Assembly (NCBI GenBank): GCA_003439945.1 | Contig: QVRM01002192.1 | Coordinates: 620,001-684,000, forward strand | Length of the DNA stretch: 64,000 nt | Direction: 5' to 3' | Source: Dermanyssus gallinae | Lineage: Eukaryota > Arthropoda > Arachnida > Mesostigmata > Dermanyssidae | Shown here: in pieces, positions 44,735 to 56,835 of the stretch | Numbering within the stretch: the stretch's first letter is position 1 | Layout: each line of letters opens with the position of its first letter | Position numbers and translations under genes: made by a program | Notes under the pieces: generated by a model | Databases searched by the model: none | The model's input: the letters and a program-made list of their open reading frames with translations, nothing else | What the model was told of the DNA's origin: nothing

Positions 44735-46094
44735 TTAAAAGAACGACATTTTAATATCAAAACAGAGATAATGTGCGGGTATTGAATGATAAATAATTAT
44801 ATGACTAGAGGAAGGTCCATAAAGATTAAATGAAATCGTTAACAAAAGGGAGCATAAATAGCATACCGATAAAAGTAAATGAATAAATAAAAATAAAAAA
44901 CTACAAGGAAAAAACAAACTTTCTAAGGCTACTCTTAAAGGCCGAAAAATCGGGAATGGTGGCAACGGGGGCAAGAATTCTATTCCAAACAATAAATGAG
45001 TGATGACGTGGTCTATTCTTAAGTAGGCGTGATGGCGGAAGATTAATGGCGATGTAAGGTCGTGTGTTTCGGAGGGTGGTAGGGTGCAGCAATAGAGTGT
45101 GTAATCTGGAACAGGTCGCCAGCCTCTATAAGATTGTTAATGATTTTGTGAACAAAAATGGCAGCTCGAAAACATATCAGCTGCTTCGCACTAAAACAAC
45201 CGTGTTCTTTGAGCAGGAAGGCGACTGATTCTCTGTGTCGCAGACCAGATATAGCACAAATAGCTTTGTTTTGCAGAGATTGAAGTGATACAATGACACT
45301 CTAAGTAAGGTAAGTCCCACCCCAGACCACACTACAATAGCAGAGGTGAGGCTCTACTAGCGCCTTATACTCTAAGACGAGGATATGGACTTGAAGCCCA
45401 CGAAGCCGAAGATGGGCAAGTGCAGCAACAGCAGGTGCAAATTTATGTTGGAGTATGCTAGCGTGGCTATTCCACGTCATACGCTCATTGAACACTAAGC
45501 CCAGACAGGTGATATTTGGAGACAGTTCTAGTGTGCCATCCATGACTAAGTCGCCCCTGAGAAGGTTATGGGAGAGTAGGACGTCCGGAAAAGAACAACC
45601 TAGGTTTTTGTGGCGTTGATTTTCACGCGAAGGTTACAAAACGCGTTACAGAGGACTGCTAATGCTTCGTTCGTCATATCAAAACCAGCCCGCAGGTTAT
45701 CTTTAGATAAGGGGACAAGCAGAGTGCAGTCATCAGCGTAAGATACCGCACGTATACCGGAGAACCTATCAAGGCTCCGTAGAGCTATATTGATATAGAG
45801 TATAAACAGAAAAGGTATCATTACAGATCCCTAAGGTATACCAAGGCGCATAGAGAACTGATCGAATAAGGCCGATTGGCCAGTGACGGTAATGACACGA
45901 TCCTGAAGATACGACCGAAACCACAAACAACAGTTATTATTAAAGCCTAGGGATCGAAGGATTGAGATCCAAATTTTAAAATCAACACAGTCGAAAGCCT
46001 TGCTAATATCGACAGCAATTGCGGGACATCCATTACTCTGAGCGCAAGACTCAAGGATAGTTGATTTCCGGTTACGGTTTCGACCGGTGTGCAT
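44735..46094 (-). pseudogene. CR1/Jockey-like RT, antisense, active site present
   Basis: Minus strand, from 46094: KSTILESC, motif A AIAVDISKAFDCVDF (about 46025-45980), LRSLGF, WFRSYLQDR, LGIP followed by TAG, then GSVMIPFLFILYIN, catalytic AVSYADDCTLLVPL (about 45755-45710), thumb sequence NITCLGLVFNERMTW (about 45520) and LVEPHLCYCSVVWGGTYL. The C-terminal tail continues in broken frames to about 44900. It is cut at 46094, just before motif A upstream blocks, where the next element begins. Internal stops: TAG near 45830 and 45600. Confidence 0.7.
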
Positions 46095-46375
46095 CGCCGC
46101 AGACTGCTCTCGTCGATTTTAACCGATTTAATCCGTTTTAATGCTTTTTATAATAGTATTTAGTGTTCAAGAAGTTTTGAGTGAGAGCCTGTACGTTTTG
46201 TCGCTGCAGTTTTGTGGATATCTGCAGGTGCTAGCTCAAGAGTTGTCTCTTAAATTTTGTGCTAGTCAAATATCTCATTTGTCTTCAAATTTTAGTCAGT
46301 TATTATTTAAATTTGTGTTTACCTGTGACATATTGTGTTTTGTGAGACACTGTGTTTTTAACATATCTCTGTGAA

Positions 46376-46744
46376 ATGTCGCATCAACCGAGGTTGGGTG
46401 TACTGCCAGAAACACCCCGTCTCCCCTTGGAGATGAGTTTTAACTTTGAGACGCCAGCTGTGCATCGTTCCATACGACGGCGGCAACAGAAATCAACGCC
46501 ATCAACACAGCGTATTGCACCAGCCATCGTATGTGTCTACTGCGGTGGATTGTTTAGTCTGGAAGAACCCAAGTGCGAGAGATTTGTATGCATTCATTGT
46601 GAGACAAGAATCGATAAGGAAGTGTTGGAAACAAATCTTTCAAATATTGTGGGTGACCAGCAAAATCAGAACAGCTGTGACAAAAACGATTGCGAAAATG
46701 TTGGAAAACTTTGTGTGCTTTTAAAAATGCGCTCGACGATTTAA
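46376..46744 (+). CDS. CR1-like element: ORF1 N-terminal zinc-binding segment
   Basis: 122 codons from ATG 46376. Cysteines 53, 56, 67, 72 and 75 (VCVYCG, PKCERFVCIHC) form a small zinc-binding-type cluster in the position where CR1 ORF1 proteins often have a PHD-like finger. The N-terminal 50 residues are basic and Pro-rich. The frame ends at TAA 46742, but the -1 frame continues sensibly (FKNALDDLKNAIL) to about 47020, so the natural ORF1 probably extends through a frame change near 46720-46726. The frame changes again twice before the esterase-like domain, which points to mutation. Confidence 0.5.
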   Translation: MSHQPRLGVLPETPRLPLEMSFNFETPAVHRSIRRRQQKSTPSTQRIAPAIVCVYCGGLFSLEEPKCERFVCIHCETRIDKEVLETNLSNIVGDQQNQNSCDKNDCENVGKLCVLLKMRSTI

Positions 46745-47079
46745 AGAATGCGATTTTAACTACCGACGAAACTTATACCGAAAAATTCAGGACCATATTT
46801 ATTAAATTGGACAGCCTTACAGCTGTACGGTGTAATGCGCACACAGCTGGTCTTCTCTCCTCCCCCCCAGCCGAGATGCCACCCACCGTGGCCAGCGTAG
46901 CATCGGCTATTGTAAAGTGTCCTGTCACAGTCGGTCACGGAACTGCAGCAATACTGCCAGCAAGCAGCTCTTTCCCTCCTCCCTCTCCTCGGCACAAGTG
47001 GCATTGCAAGTGGATGCCGTAACAAGCCAGCCTCAGCTGCCGACGACCGAGAGAAGCGGTGGGGGTGGAGAGATTGTAG

Positions 47080-50000
47080 AAGGGGAAAGCAAGGAGAAAA
47101 ATAGAGCAGACGATAACGGGAGATTGGAAGTTAGTAACAACAAAAAATCAACGTGCGGCGCAGAAGAGGCAGCGGAGGCGCGAAGAGCAGCAAAAATACA
47201 AGCGTCAACAATGCATCAAAACAATAACAATTGAGGACGAGACAAAATCGAATAGGAAGGAGTTAAATGAAGAAAAAATATCTTATTCAAACGGCTTGCA
47301 GCAGCCAAAGAGAGTGGAACTGCCCAGAGGCATTTTAGTTGTTGGCAGTTTAAACGTGAAGCGCGTTAAGTCATTTGTATTAAATGCTATCGGAAATGAC
47401 GAACGCTGCGATATTAATAGTCTTGGTGGCGCCACTATGCGCACTACAATTGAACATACTCTAGGTAAATTGCGCCGAAATACTCGCCGTTTTAGTCTAG
47501 TCATTCTTCATTCAGGATTGAATAATGTGATAAATTGTGCTGCACGAAAAGATTGCTCAATTTCGGAAGTATGGTTTGAAATTGAATGTGCGCTAAACGA
47601 TCTTGTCAGTTATGTCTACAAAAATAATATTCGATTAATTGTGTGTTCGATTCCCATCGCAGTGGGATACGAAGAAGAGTGTAGGTATTTTAACCAACAA
47701 TTAGGATGTAAATTTAATATGAGTGCCATTGTTTTTAAAGATCTTAGTTACATTCAGAAAACAGCCAATAATATGCATATTGATGGAGTGCATTTTGGAA
47801 TGCATGGCGCTCGTTTGGTCGCTCAACATATTTCTCGTGAAATAGCCAATCACTTGAACATAGCCGTCCAATTCGATCCTGTACAGCCATCATATAAAGA
47901 CGGTCGTAAAATGGCTGAACAAAGTTCTTATTTTCGGGGCAATTCAATGGCTCCACAAAAAACGAAAATAAAGTCATTTTCCAATCATCCATTAAAAACC
48001 ATCCAGTCCCCTGCCCCGGAACCTCTGGCCTACAATTGGCACCACTTTCCCCCTCTACCACCACAACTAATCGCCCCATTCAATCCAGCAATTCCGCTTC
48101 CCTCCTCCCCCCTAGCTGCCTGCGCTATAAAATATTTATATTTCAATGCACGCTCGATTGGAAAGGATGATCGTGTTCAATTGCTCAATTCATATACCGC
48201 CTTATATAATACTGATATAATTTTTATAACTGAAACATGGTTAGGTGTAGGCGGAAGACATGTTACAAATAGTGAATTAAGCTGTGATAATAGGTATTCA
48301 GTACTCCGGTGTGATCGGGGCTCCCGAGGAGGTGGTGTTTGTATTTTAATTAGGAAAACGCTAAAATTTTGTGAGGTCAAGATGGATGACGATATTGAAG
48401 CATTAGCGCTGGATGTGTTTTCAAAATCATGTTCAGTCAGGATGGCATGTTTTTATGCTACGAATGCTGGATCGCTGGCCGAGCGCAAGAGTCGCATAAA
48501 AAGAATATGCGACTCTTTTAAAAATATATGTGATATTACTAACCCAATTTTAATTGTTGGGGATTTTAACCTTCCAAGAATTGACTGGCAAAATGTGTCC
48601 CTTTTAGATTCTCAAACCATGGAGGCTACTTTTACAAATGCTTGTATAACAAACGGTTTATATCAGCAAGTGACTGAAATTACGCGTCCACTTATGGGTA
48701 CAAGAGACTCAATTGACAAGGAATGGCCAGATTGTAGTATAAACTCAAGTGATTTATCTAGTCATACAAACAGTCTTCTGTCGAATGAAACAATTTCAAC
48801 TTTTACACCAAACGAAGACCCCAGGGGAACATTGATTGATTTAGTTCTTACTACCGATGCAGCTATAATAGAAGATTTATCTGTTTTTAAATCCCCAATA
48901 CCCTCAGACCATAGCGCTATTTCTTTTAACCTCTTATTTGATTCCGAATACCCTCCTATTGAGGAGGGAGGATATAATTTGTTTAAGGGTGATTACGACC
49001 AAATTATAAAAAAACTAACACTTGTGCCATGGAGATATGTCTTTCTAAACTGTGATACCGTAGATAATATGTATAATCGTTTTGTTGATCAGATGCACGC
49101 TGTGATTGACGAACTTATTCCTAAGCGCACTGGCAGGTCTAAAAATAACACTAAGCTTCGTGAGTATATCTCTAGTCTCGAATCACTCATTGAAAAAGAC
49201 GCGATTCCGCGGTATGCGATAAAACTGAGTAAGGCAAGCAGAAGACTTCGGGTATTAGAAGAATCCAATCTCGATTTTAAAGATTAAAAGTCGTTTTTTA
49301 GGTATGCCAATAAGCGCTTAAAGGGAAAAGAGGATATAACGGCACTAAAAACAGGTGATGTGGTTATCACAGATGATATCTCCAAAGCCGATGCCTCCAA
49401 AGATTTATTTTCCTTTGTCTACGTGGCCGAAGCAGGTCCAACGAGTCCAGCGCTTACGTTCCCCCCGCCAACGTCATCAAAGTGTCGGTATTTATTTGTG
49501 TCGGAACATAATATCTTAAAGAAAATAAATAAACTTCCATCTAAATGTAGCCTTACCCCAGATTGTATCCCCCCAATATTTTCTAAAAAAGTGGCACAGG
49601 TTATAACGGAGCCACTCTCATTAATTTATGCTAGGTCCTACGAAGAAGGTGTTGTGCCTGACGTTTTCCGACAATCTGTAATAACGCCTGTTCATAAAAA
49701 AGGATCCAAGTCAAATATTGATAACTATAGACCTGTGGCACAATTATCAATAGCGCGTATAATATTTGAAAAATTACTTGTGGATCATATATTTCACTTC
49801 ATGCAGCCTGAGGGAGTGCTTGATGAACAGCAACATGGTTTTACTAAGGGCAAATCTACAGCAACCCAACTAGTTGAAATAGTCCAAGATTGGGCCATTT
49901 ATATTAACAACAAGAAAACATTTCATTGTATTTACTTTGATTTTTCTAAAACATTTGACAGAGTAAATAATTTTAAACTCGTACATAAACTAATTGATTT

Positions 50001-50661
50001 AAGTATAGACAAGCACACTGTTTTATGGGTATCAAGTTATCTTACGAATAGGAAGTTTTGTGTGCGGGTAAATAACAGTTTTAGTCGGTATGGGGTGTGT
50101 CCCTCCGGCGTGCCTCAGGGGTCATGTCTAGGCCCATTATTATTCTGTATATTTATCTTAGATCTTAAAAACGTTATACCCGAAACACTTAAGTATAAAC
50201 TCTACGCAGACGATCTTAAACTTTATGGGCTTTCTGGCACAGAAGCCGAGAGGGGAATATTACAGAAAACAATTGACTCCATCTCCGATTGGTGTGCCAA
50301 GAATGATATGATAATTTCGGTCCCTAAATGCGCCGTTGTGTGCCTGAAGGAAGACCACGCTTACACACTTGATGGACAAGAGATACCCAGGGTAAACAGC
50401 ATTCGTGATCTTGGGGTAACGGTTACACCGGAGCTTGATTTTAACATTCACATCACGCAGACTATTCAATCTGCTAGTCTTATATGCAAAATGATCTTTC
50501 GTTGTTTCATTATTAAATGCCCAATGTTTTATATCCGCCTTTATAATAACCTTGTAGTTCCTAAATTCATCTACAGCTGTGAAGTCTGGCGCCCGTATTT
50601 AAAAAACATATTGATGCAATTGAAAAAATGCAGTCTAAATTCCTTCGACGTGTTGCAATGA
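47080..50661 (+). pseudogene. CR1-like element: esterase-like domain, APE endonuclease and RT in one frame
   Basis: One frame from 47080 to 50661 with a single internal TAA at 49285. Basic start (KRQRRREEQQKYKRQ), then an SGNH-like domain about 47320-47870: ILVVGSLNVKR in place of G-D-S-N-V-R-R, GGATM, LHSGLNNV in place of G-x-N-D, and DGVHFGMHGARLV with Asp and His kept. A Pro-rich linker follows. Endonuclease about 48130-48940: LYFNARSI, IFITETWL, LIVGDFNLPRIDW, GTLIDLVLT, IPSDHSAI. RT: NYRPVAQLS, HGFTKGKSTATQL, FDFSKTFDRV, GVPQGSCLGPLLF, catalytic LYADDLKLY (about 50200), LGVTVTPELDF. Near 50600 an A-run frameshift displaces the C-terminus (MQSKFLRRV in the next frame). Apart from these two lesions the frame is intact. 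Confidence 0.8.
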
Positions 50662-51010
50662 GATGTAAGGTTGAGCGTAGCAGTCTCTACTTACCACCTA
50701 TATCGAAATGACACTCGAGAGCAAATTTTAAAATGTACGCACGAATTTCTCAGTCGAATAGGCTTTCCATCTTTTTTAATAGTCGCAAAAACAATCTGCG
50801 CAGCACCCAAACCATATCGTCGAAAGTAGTTGCACGTTCTGACCGAATTAGTAATATGTTTTCGTGGCGTTTGGCGAGAATGTTGAGAACCATGAACTAG
50901 TCATATATTCTTATTCTGTACTACCGCATATGTTACGCAATGGTACTATTTCATCCTATAGTATTCGTCGAGATACGGTTGCCTCCGAGCACACCTCTGT
51001 ACCACTATCT
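50662..51010 (+). pseudogene. frameshifted C-terminus and 3' end of the CR1-like element
   Basis: In a shifted frame from about 50620 the sequence reads EKMQSKFLRRVAMRCKVERS and SSLYLPPIS, the usual end of a CR1 RT ORF, then decays. The exact 3' end is not visible; the next feature begins at about 51010. Confidence 0.5.
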
Positions 51011-51565
51011 AGTCATTTCGAGGGGTGAGGACCGTTCTTAGCCACAAAGCTTTGCATGATCATTTTCTCGAATGGAGCGGCGCCGTTCCAGCGACGGAAA
51101 TACACACCCTTCATCCAGAAGTCCTCCTTGGAGCATCGCACGAAGTCCTTACTCTCAGGTACAACGCAAAATACAGCCCATCTACCTTTTGTATGCAATT
51201 TAAATATTGCATCAACTTTAACATCTTTGTCGGCCAGCCAGCTTCGCAGGTCCATTGCCGACGTATCTGCAACTAGTCCTTCTACTCGAAGAGCTTTGAT
51301 AATAGGTTTGTTGATTTTTGCAAATACTTTACATATTTTCAAATCACTACTCTCTTCTGCTGCACATCCCGCTCGGAGACGGTTGGCCGTTCTCCGTTTA
51401 TATGTAACGGGAATGAACCCACCCTTTCTCCTTGTCCTCTTCACTCTGCCTCTGCGGTACGTTGTTTTCATCCTTCTCCGCAAATCTCATCTCAATCGCG
51501 CCGCTTTCAGCTGGAGCTGTTGTGCCACTCGATCTCTCCTTCTCCTTCTTCCTCTTGGACGGCTT
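51010..51565 (-). pseudogene. family A copy 3: inverted 5' segment (ORF1)
   Basis: Minus-strand frames 51640-51398 and 51483-51013 form ORF1: basic RKPSKRKKEKERSS, VKRTRRKGGFIPVTYKRR, and the conserved module ALRVEGLVADTSAMDLRSWL, AVFCVVPESKDFVRC, DFWMKGVYFRRWNGAAPFEK, ending at TGA 51013. In copies 1 and 2 ORF1 precedes the endonuclease on the same strand. Here it lies head-to-head with it, and the inverted piece ends almost exactly where the plus-strand piece resumes in element coordinates. Confidence 0.75.
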
Positions 51566-53400
51566 TCTATTGTATAACTGTGAAGGTCTTAAAGGGGCAA
51601 TGGATCTAATGCCAGATGATTTGTTTCGAGAAATAGACATCGCCCTCTTGGTACAGACGTTCCAGCGGGAAGAACTGCATTTCGATGAGATGCAAGGGTT
51701 TCATCAGTTGGCCGCCATGCCTGTTGGGGGATTGGGCAGACCAATAGGAGGACTTTCTGTCTATCTACATAACTACTTGTGCCCTATGCGATGTATAAGA
51801 AAAGATGAATACTATATGACACTTTCATCCGGAAGTGTTAACATTGTCGTGTTTTATCTTCCTCCGACATTTAAATCTGCAGAAGTTACAGACGTCGTAT
51901 TCGCGGGACTCTCGGGTCTTGACCTTAGGGCTCCAACAATCGTTGGAGGTGACTTTAATTGCAGAATAGATGAGGGAGCCAATGACGACAAAGGGGAAGT
52001 TCTCCTGCAGCTTATGGATGATGTGGGTTTTGTGTGTGCTAATGCACGAAATGACTTCACCTACGTCTGCCATAGCGGCAGGAGTACCATAGACTTATTG
52101 TTTCATAATCTTTCTTTGGAGCTTTGAAGTTCTGGAGCTTGTTTCAAGAAAGCATCTACCTGTACGAGCTGTAGTACGCGTGCCTGCTCTAGGGCAGGAA
52201 CAGCAGAAACGTTCACAGATGAAGCCGACCCGTCAACTCGATTTAGCCGCGCTTCCAGTCGGTATTGAGAGTGTCTTGGCCGGAAGTGATGTAGATGTCT
52301 GCTGTCGGACTCTCGAAGGAGTAATGCAGAGAGCAGTTAAGTGGAAAAAGTTCAAGCCGCGGAGATCCCGGCCGTGGTTCACACGGACTTGTTACCTCCG
52401 ACATAGAGAACTACTCGGCTTGCTGAGACTAGCAAAAGCCCGAGCAGATCCACAGCTCCAAGCAAGACGAAGACAGGACTACGCGTCTCGTAGAAAGTCC
52501 TACATAGGGCTATGCCGTGACTATAAGGTCGAACATGCGAGGCGAGAAGAAGCCCGTCTACTTGAACGAGCAGAAAGGGAGCCCCATGCCTACATAAACC
52601 GCTCTCGTAAGGGGATACGGCACTCACTGAGTGACGAGCAGGTAGAACGTCATTTGACGAATCTGCTGTTCAACCCTCACGTAAAAACTCGCCCAGAGAG
52701 GTTGAGTATCCACTTACACTTGAGAAGCTTACAATGAATCTTCCCTTTGAGGAAGAAGAAGTATGCCGAGTTATCCGATCCCTTCCTAGATGGAAAAGTA
52801 GTGGGCCAGATCGGGTCTACTACGAACATTGGGTGCAATCGGAGCCGCTCTTGAAGGGGATCCTCTGTGATTTCTTTAATAGAATTATGGAGGAAGGGCG
52901 AATGCCCAGAGTTTGGCACATTGCTAGGCTTTCTCTGTTATTCAAGGGTAAACACGGCGACGATAGAAGTGACCCAAATCTGTACCGGGGAGTGGCGTCG
53001 GAGCGAACGCTCAAGAAAATATTCTGTAAGCTGATTATTGAAAGGATTGCAAATATAGCAAACAATGCTCTGCCTTCCGAGCAGTTCGGATTTAGAAAAG
53101 GCATGGGGATCCGCGACGCCATCCACGTTTTGCAATCCGAAGTAGAACGGGCGGTGTCTCGTCCAGGGGGCCACCTGTATGCAGTCTTCATTGACTGCGT
53201 CAAGGCCTTTGACAAGGCTCCGCGCGATCTTATGATCGATTGTTTTAGACAGATTGGCATAGTTGCAAAACTTGACGAACGCGACATGGACATCGCCCAC
53301 CGCTCTCCTGAACACGTAAGGTCAACGGGGAAAATATCAACCGCCGCTCCCATCTGTTGGTACGATGTTTCGCTGGAAGCAACTTGAAGTGCAACGAAGA
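51566..53400 (+). pseudogene. family A copy 3: endonuclease and RT, 3'-truncated
   Basis: Endonuclease: FLLYNCEGLKG (about 51570), VVFYLPPTFKSAEV-like block, VGGDFNCRIDEGA (about 51945), STIDLLFHN (about 52083), then in another frame LVSRKHLPVRAV, again R-K-H. Linker SRPWFTRTCYLRHRELLGLL (about 52365). RT: KSSGPDRVYYEHW (about 52795), ARLSLLFKGK, ASERTLKKIF, FGFRKGMGIRDAI, motif A FIDCVKAFDKAPRD (about 53190), then the sequence leaves the family at about 53265 before the active site. Two frameshifts (near 52120 and 52730). Confidence 0.78.
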
Positions 53401-53740
53401 TGCCGAGAATTAAAGCTGAAGCCGAGCTTTCTAGGCGGCTGCCAGGGAAGCAAAAACAACATATATGCCAATGACCACCTGACATCCGCTAACGCGAGTC
53501 TGCACCACGTCGCGTCAAGGCCAACACGGAAAATTTTTATGTCCGGACGTCAGACTGCCGTGTACAAATTCGTCTCAACAGCAATGCTCCCTGGCGGGAC
53601 GTGACAACCGACACAGATCTCGGTGCTCTTGTCGATCGCAAATAGTCGACACTATAATATTTTTTTTGGACAGTTAGTAGTTCAGTTAGGCAATTAATGT
53701 CGCAGAGTTTAAATAGAACCTGGCTCTTTTCACGGAATAC
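53401..53740. other. unassigned sequence after family A copy 3
   Basis: Broken frames here, including ENFYVRTSDCRVQIRLNS, do not match the rest of family A or anything I recognise. Confidence 0.3.
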
Positions 53741-53744
53741 ACTG

Positions 53745-56050
53745 CAATATTAATGGTGCAAGGTCTCATATTCACGACATGGACGCGATACTACATTTCC
53801 TTCTTGGCCTCCCATTCTTTATCGTGTTGTGGGAAACTCGCATCGCAGCAACAGGAGGCAGCTGCTTTCCAGATTAATCATTATAACCAATCTGTTGATT
53901 ACCGTAATGAGCCGGGCGGGGGTGTGGCACTGTTTATCAGAGATGAATATGTGGCGCGCGAGCGGAACGATCTCGAACTACTCCTACCGGCTGGCTCTCG
54001 ATGCGAAAGTTTTTTGTTGGGGTGTTTGCCGATGATCAGAGCACGGTTGTGGGAGCATTCTATAGGCAGCCGTCGGGTAGGTCCCTGGATATTTTGTATG
54101 CACTAGAAGAACTCTCTACTCCCAAAAGTAGACAGATTAAACGCAATCTGCCTTGGTGATGTAAACATTAACTTGTTAGATAGGGGCGAGTCATATGTAA
54201 CTGACCTAAATGACTTACTGCACTCGTATAACTTTCGGGAAATCATTAGTCTGCCGACTAGGGTTGCTTGCATGAACACCGCCCATGGCCAACGCATTAC
54301 CGAAACATGCATATTTACTGCAATGTTCCAACTAAATCAACTTTCGCCTCCGGCGTTCTTACGACCACCTTCTTTGACAACTATACCACATTTTTAAGTG
54401 TAACATATAATCCAGCCAACGAGTGTCCAAAATTCAAACTTAGATATGATAAAATAATCGCCGAACTGTCGTCTATGTGGGCCGACCTATACAAACTGAA
54501 TTATTAACTGGCGGGGTCCTTGGGAGGCAATCAGGTCTGTACTTAGAGGTGTCCAGGAGAAAAAATAAACGCAGCTACATCTTCAACAGCTACCACTAGA
54601 CTGTGTGCCTTTCAAGGCAGGCCATTCCGGATGACCTTCCGACGTCTGCTGAACGATTCTTCCTGCGAGCAATCAATGTTCACAAAGTTCACCACATTCT
54701 AAAAATGTAGAAATATGCTCCACTGCCCCAAACAGATTCCATCACAGGTTCTCCGTAGGGCTGCGGACGCAGTCGCATCGCCTCTTGAGTAAATCATTAA
54801 TCTCTTCATCAGAACAGGAGTTTACCCCAATGTCATAAACACATACTGAGTAGTTCCATTGTTTAAAGTCGGGGATCCTGTGCCGAGACAACTACAGACC
54901 TGTCAGCATTCTCGCGCCAATATGGCAGGTCTTTAAGAAATGCATTATCGAACACTTTAAAGATTTTATCCAAGGACATAACGTCCTACATGGCAGGCAG
55001 TTCGGATTTCGTCCTAAAATATCGACTGTTGTGTCTGTGATAAATTTTGTCGAAAATGTACGGAAAATATCCAATTAAAGAAGACTGTAGCAGCGGTATT
55101 TATTGACCTTAGAATGGCTTTTAATTTTGTGGATCTAGACATTCATCTAAAAAAGCTCTCTACTAATAGGGGAATGTAGAAAAATATTAGGTGGGTGAGC
55201 TCATTTATCTCCGAAAAACACCATGTTGTCCAAATTAAACAATTTCCCTTTCTCATGTAGAAAATATATCAATCGGAGTGGCCCAAGGAAGCATCAGTGG
55301 CCCGCTAGTATGTAATATTTTTGTTAACGATATTTTTAATTTTCCGAAACATGCTAAACTAGCCTTATTTGCTCACGAACAATGACTACGTTTGTAGGCG
55401 TTCAATTTGAAGCTCCAAAAGGCCAAGGGACAATCAATCCTAAAGCTTTTGTCTGCGGTCGCACGCTTGATATACTAGTTGAAACGAAGTTCTTGGGTAT
55501 CGTTTTTGACGAACATCTGACGCTTCAGGCGCATACATGTCGGGAAACATGTCAGGAAAAACTGCCAATACCTCACGGCAATGTACCGCGTGTATGCTAC
55601 GTGACATATGGCCTAGAGGTGTACGGCCTTACATATGCGTGTCATATAACTCCGCCTCATCGGTCTCAAAAAAGGACGCTTCGCCTCGTCTTGGGCTTCC
55701 CACAGTGCGTCTCAATAGGAAGAGAACAATCTAACGAGCTCTTGGTGCTCCCGTTTCGAACCTAATTAAATTTACCATAGTTGTCAAAATAAAGCGCATT
55801 CTCCTTAGACACCATCTCAATCTGCGTGGCCTTATCCAACCTGCAAGAACTCAAAACACCCGAGGCTCGGCATCTCACTTGCTTATTGTTTCCTCAGCCA
55901 CAAGTACACAATCGAGGTTTACACTTTACAAGTTAGGTGTTCCATGTGGAACAGATTGTCTAGTGATATTAGGACACTTATATAATTTAATCAATTAAAA
56001 CGCTACATGAACGCACTATTTCATCTTACCTGCGTTAGATTAAACTACAA
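53745..56050 (+). pseudogene. decayed CR1-like retrotransposon (endonuclease, RT, C-terminus)
   Basis: Fragments in element order on the plus strand: GVALFIRDEY and VVGAFYRQPSG (endonuclease, about 53925-54075), then RT pieces RPVSILAPIWQVFKKC (about 54897-54945), GRQFGFRPKISTVVSVINF (about 54990-55045), AVFIDLRMAFNFVDLDIHL (about 55095-55150), GVAQGSISGPLVCNIFVND (about 55277-55333). The active site reads FAHEQ instead of YADD. After it come FLGIVFDEHLTLQAH (about 55490) and a C-terminal MWNRLSSDIRTLI, LKRYMNALF (about 55945-56015). Almost every block is in a different frame. Different, older lineage from the element at 46-51 kb. Confidence 0.65.
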
Positions 56051-56761
56051 TTATATAAACATGTACACAATTCATAGATAAATAATTGTAATGAGATACT
56101 ACGGTGAGAATGTATAAACTGTATGCTACTGTACTGTACATATGCTTCACACTAGCCATGTGGCTATGTGAAATTGTAACGCAAACTAGAAACTACAATT
56201 AAAAACAAGTAAACATCATATCATATCAACTCCAGATGTACAACACGCCAATTCTATGCGACACGTTCTCAAAGGTTGAGTCTCGCAGATATAATATTTA
56301 AGATACAAACATGGTTTATTCATCGGAACTGCAGTCATTACAAATGTGTATGATTGTCAGACAAAATAGGTAGATGTAACTAATAACAATAATACAATTA
56401 GTAAGTCAAATTATTATTATTAAAACGCTCTGTGTTCCATTATTAATTTATAGCTCAGCCCTTAGATTATACGCAATCAACAAGTTGTACACGTTGCAAT
56501 GCGTGTGATGACTTTCCTCATTTATTTGTAATTTCACTGTACGTATGTTTTTACTACTGCGTAGTCTGGTGCTCACGTGATCCGTATTGCAATGATTTTT
56601 TCATCGTTGATATAAAACGTGGTCACCTTAGAGAGTTTTAAATATTTGGCTGTAATTTCTCAGCCTTAACTCCTATGCGACTCCACTTGGAAAGACAGCG
56701 GTGGGCATCACCTTAGACTTCGTTAGAGAAGGGTTCTAGAATTATAAACATTTTTTAAAGA
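56050..56761. other. no recognisable feature
   Basis: AT-rich; the first 150 bases may be 3' UTR of the CR1-like copy. Nothing else seen. Confidence 0.35.
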
Positions 56762-56835
56762 GGTTGTTTTTAATTTTAGACTATCCTCCGTCCCCTACGG
56801 GCTTGGAACTCAACCTGAGGTATGAGCACCGAGGG
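56762..56835 (-). repeat. short interspersed repeat B, copy 1
   Basis: GGTTGTTTTTAATTTTAGAC through TATCCTCC, CCCCTACGGGCTTGGAACTC, and CACCGAG is found again at 62429-62508. Read on the minus strand it contains GAGTTCCAAGCCC, a B-box-like string, so it may be the tail half of a tRNA-derived SINE. No A box could be placed. Confidence 0.55.
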
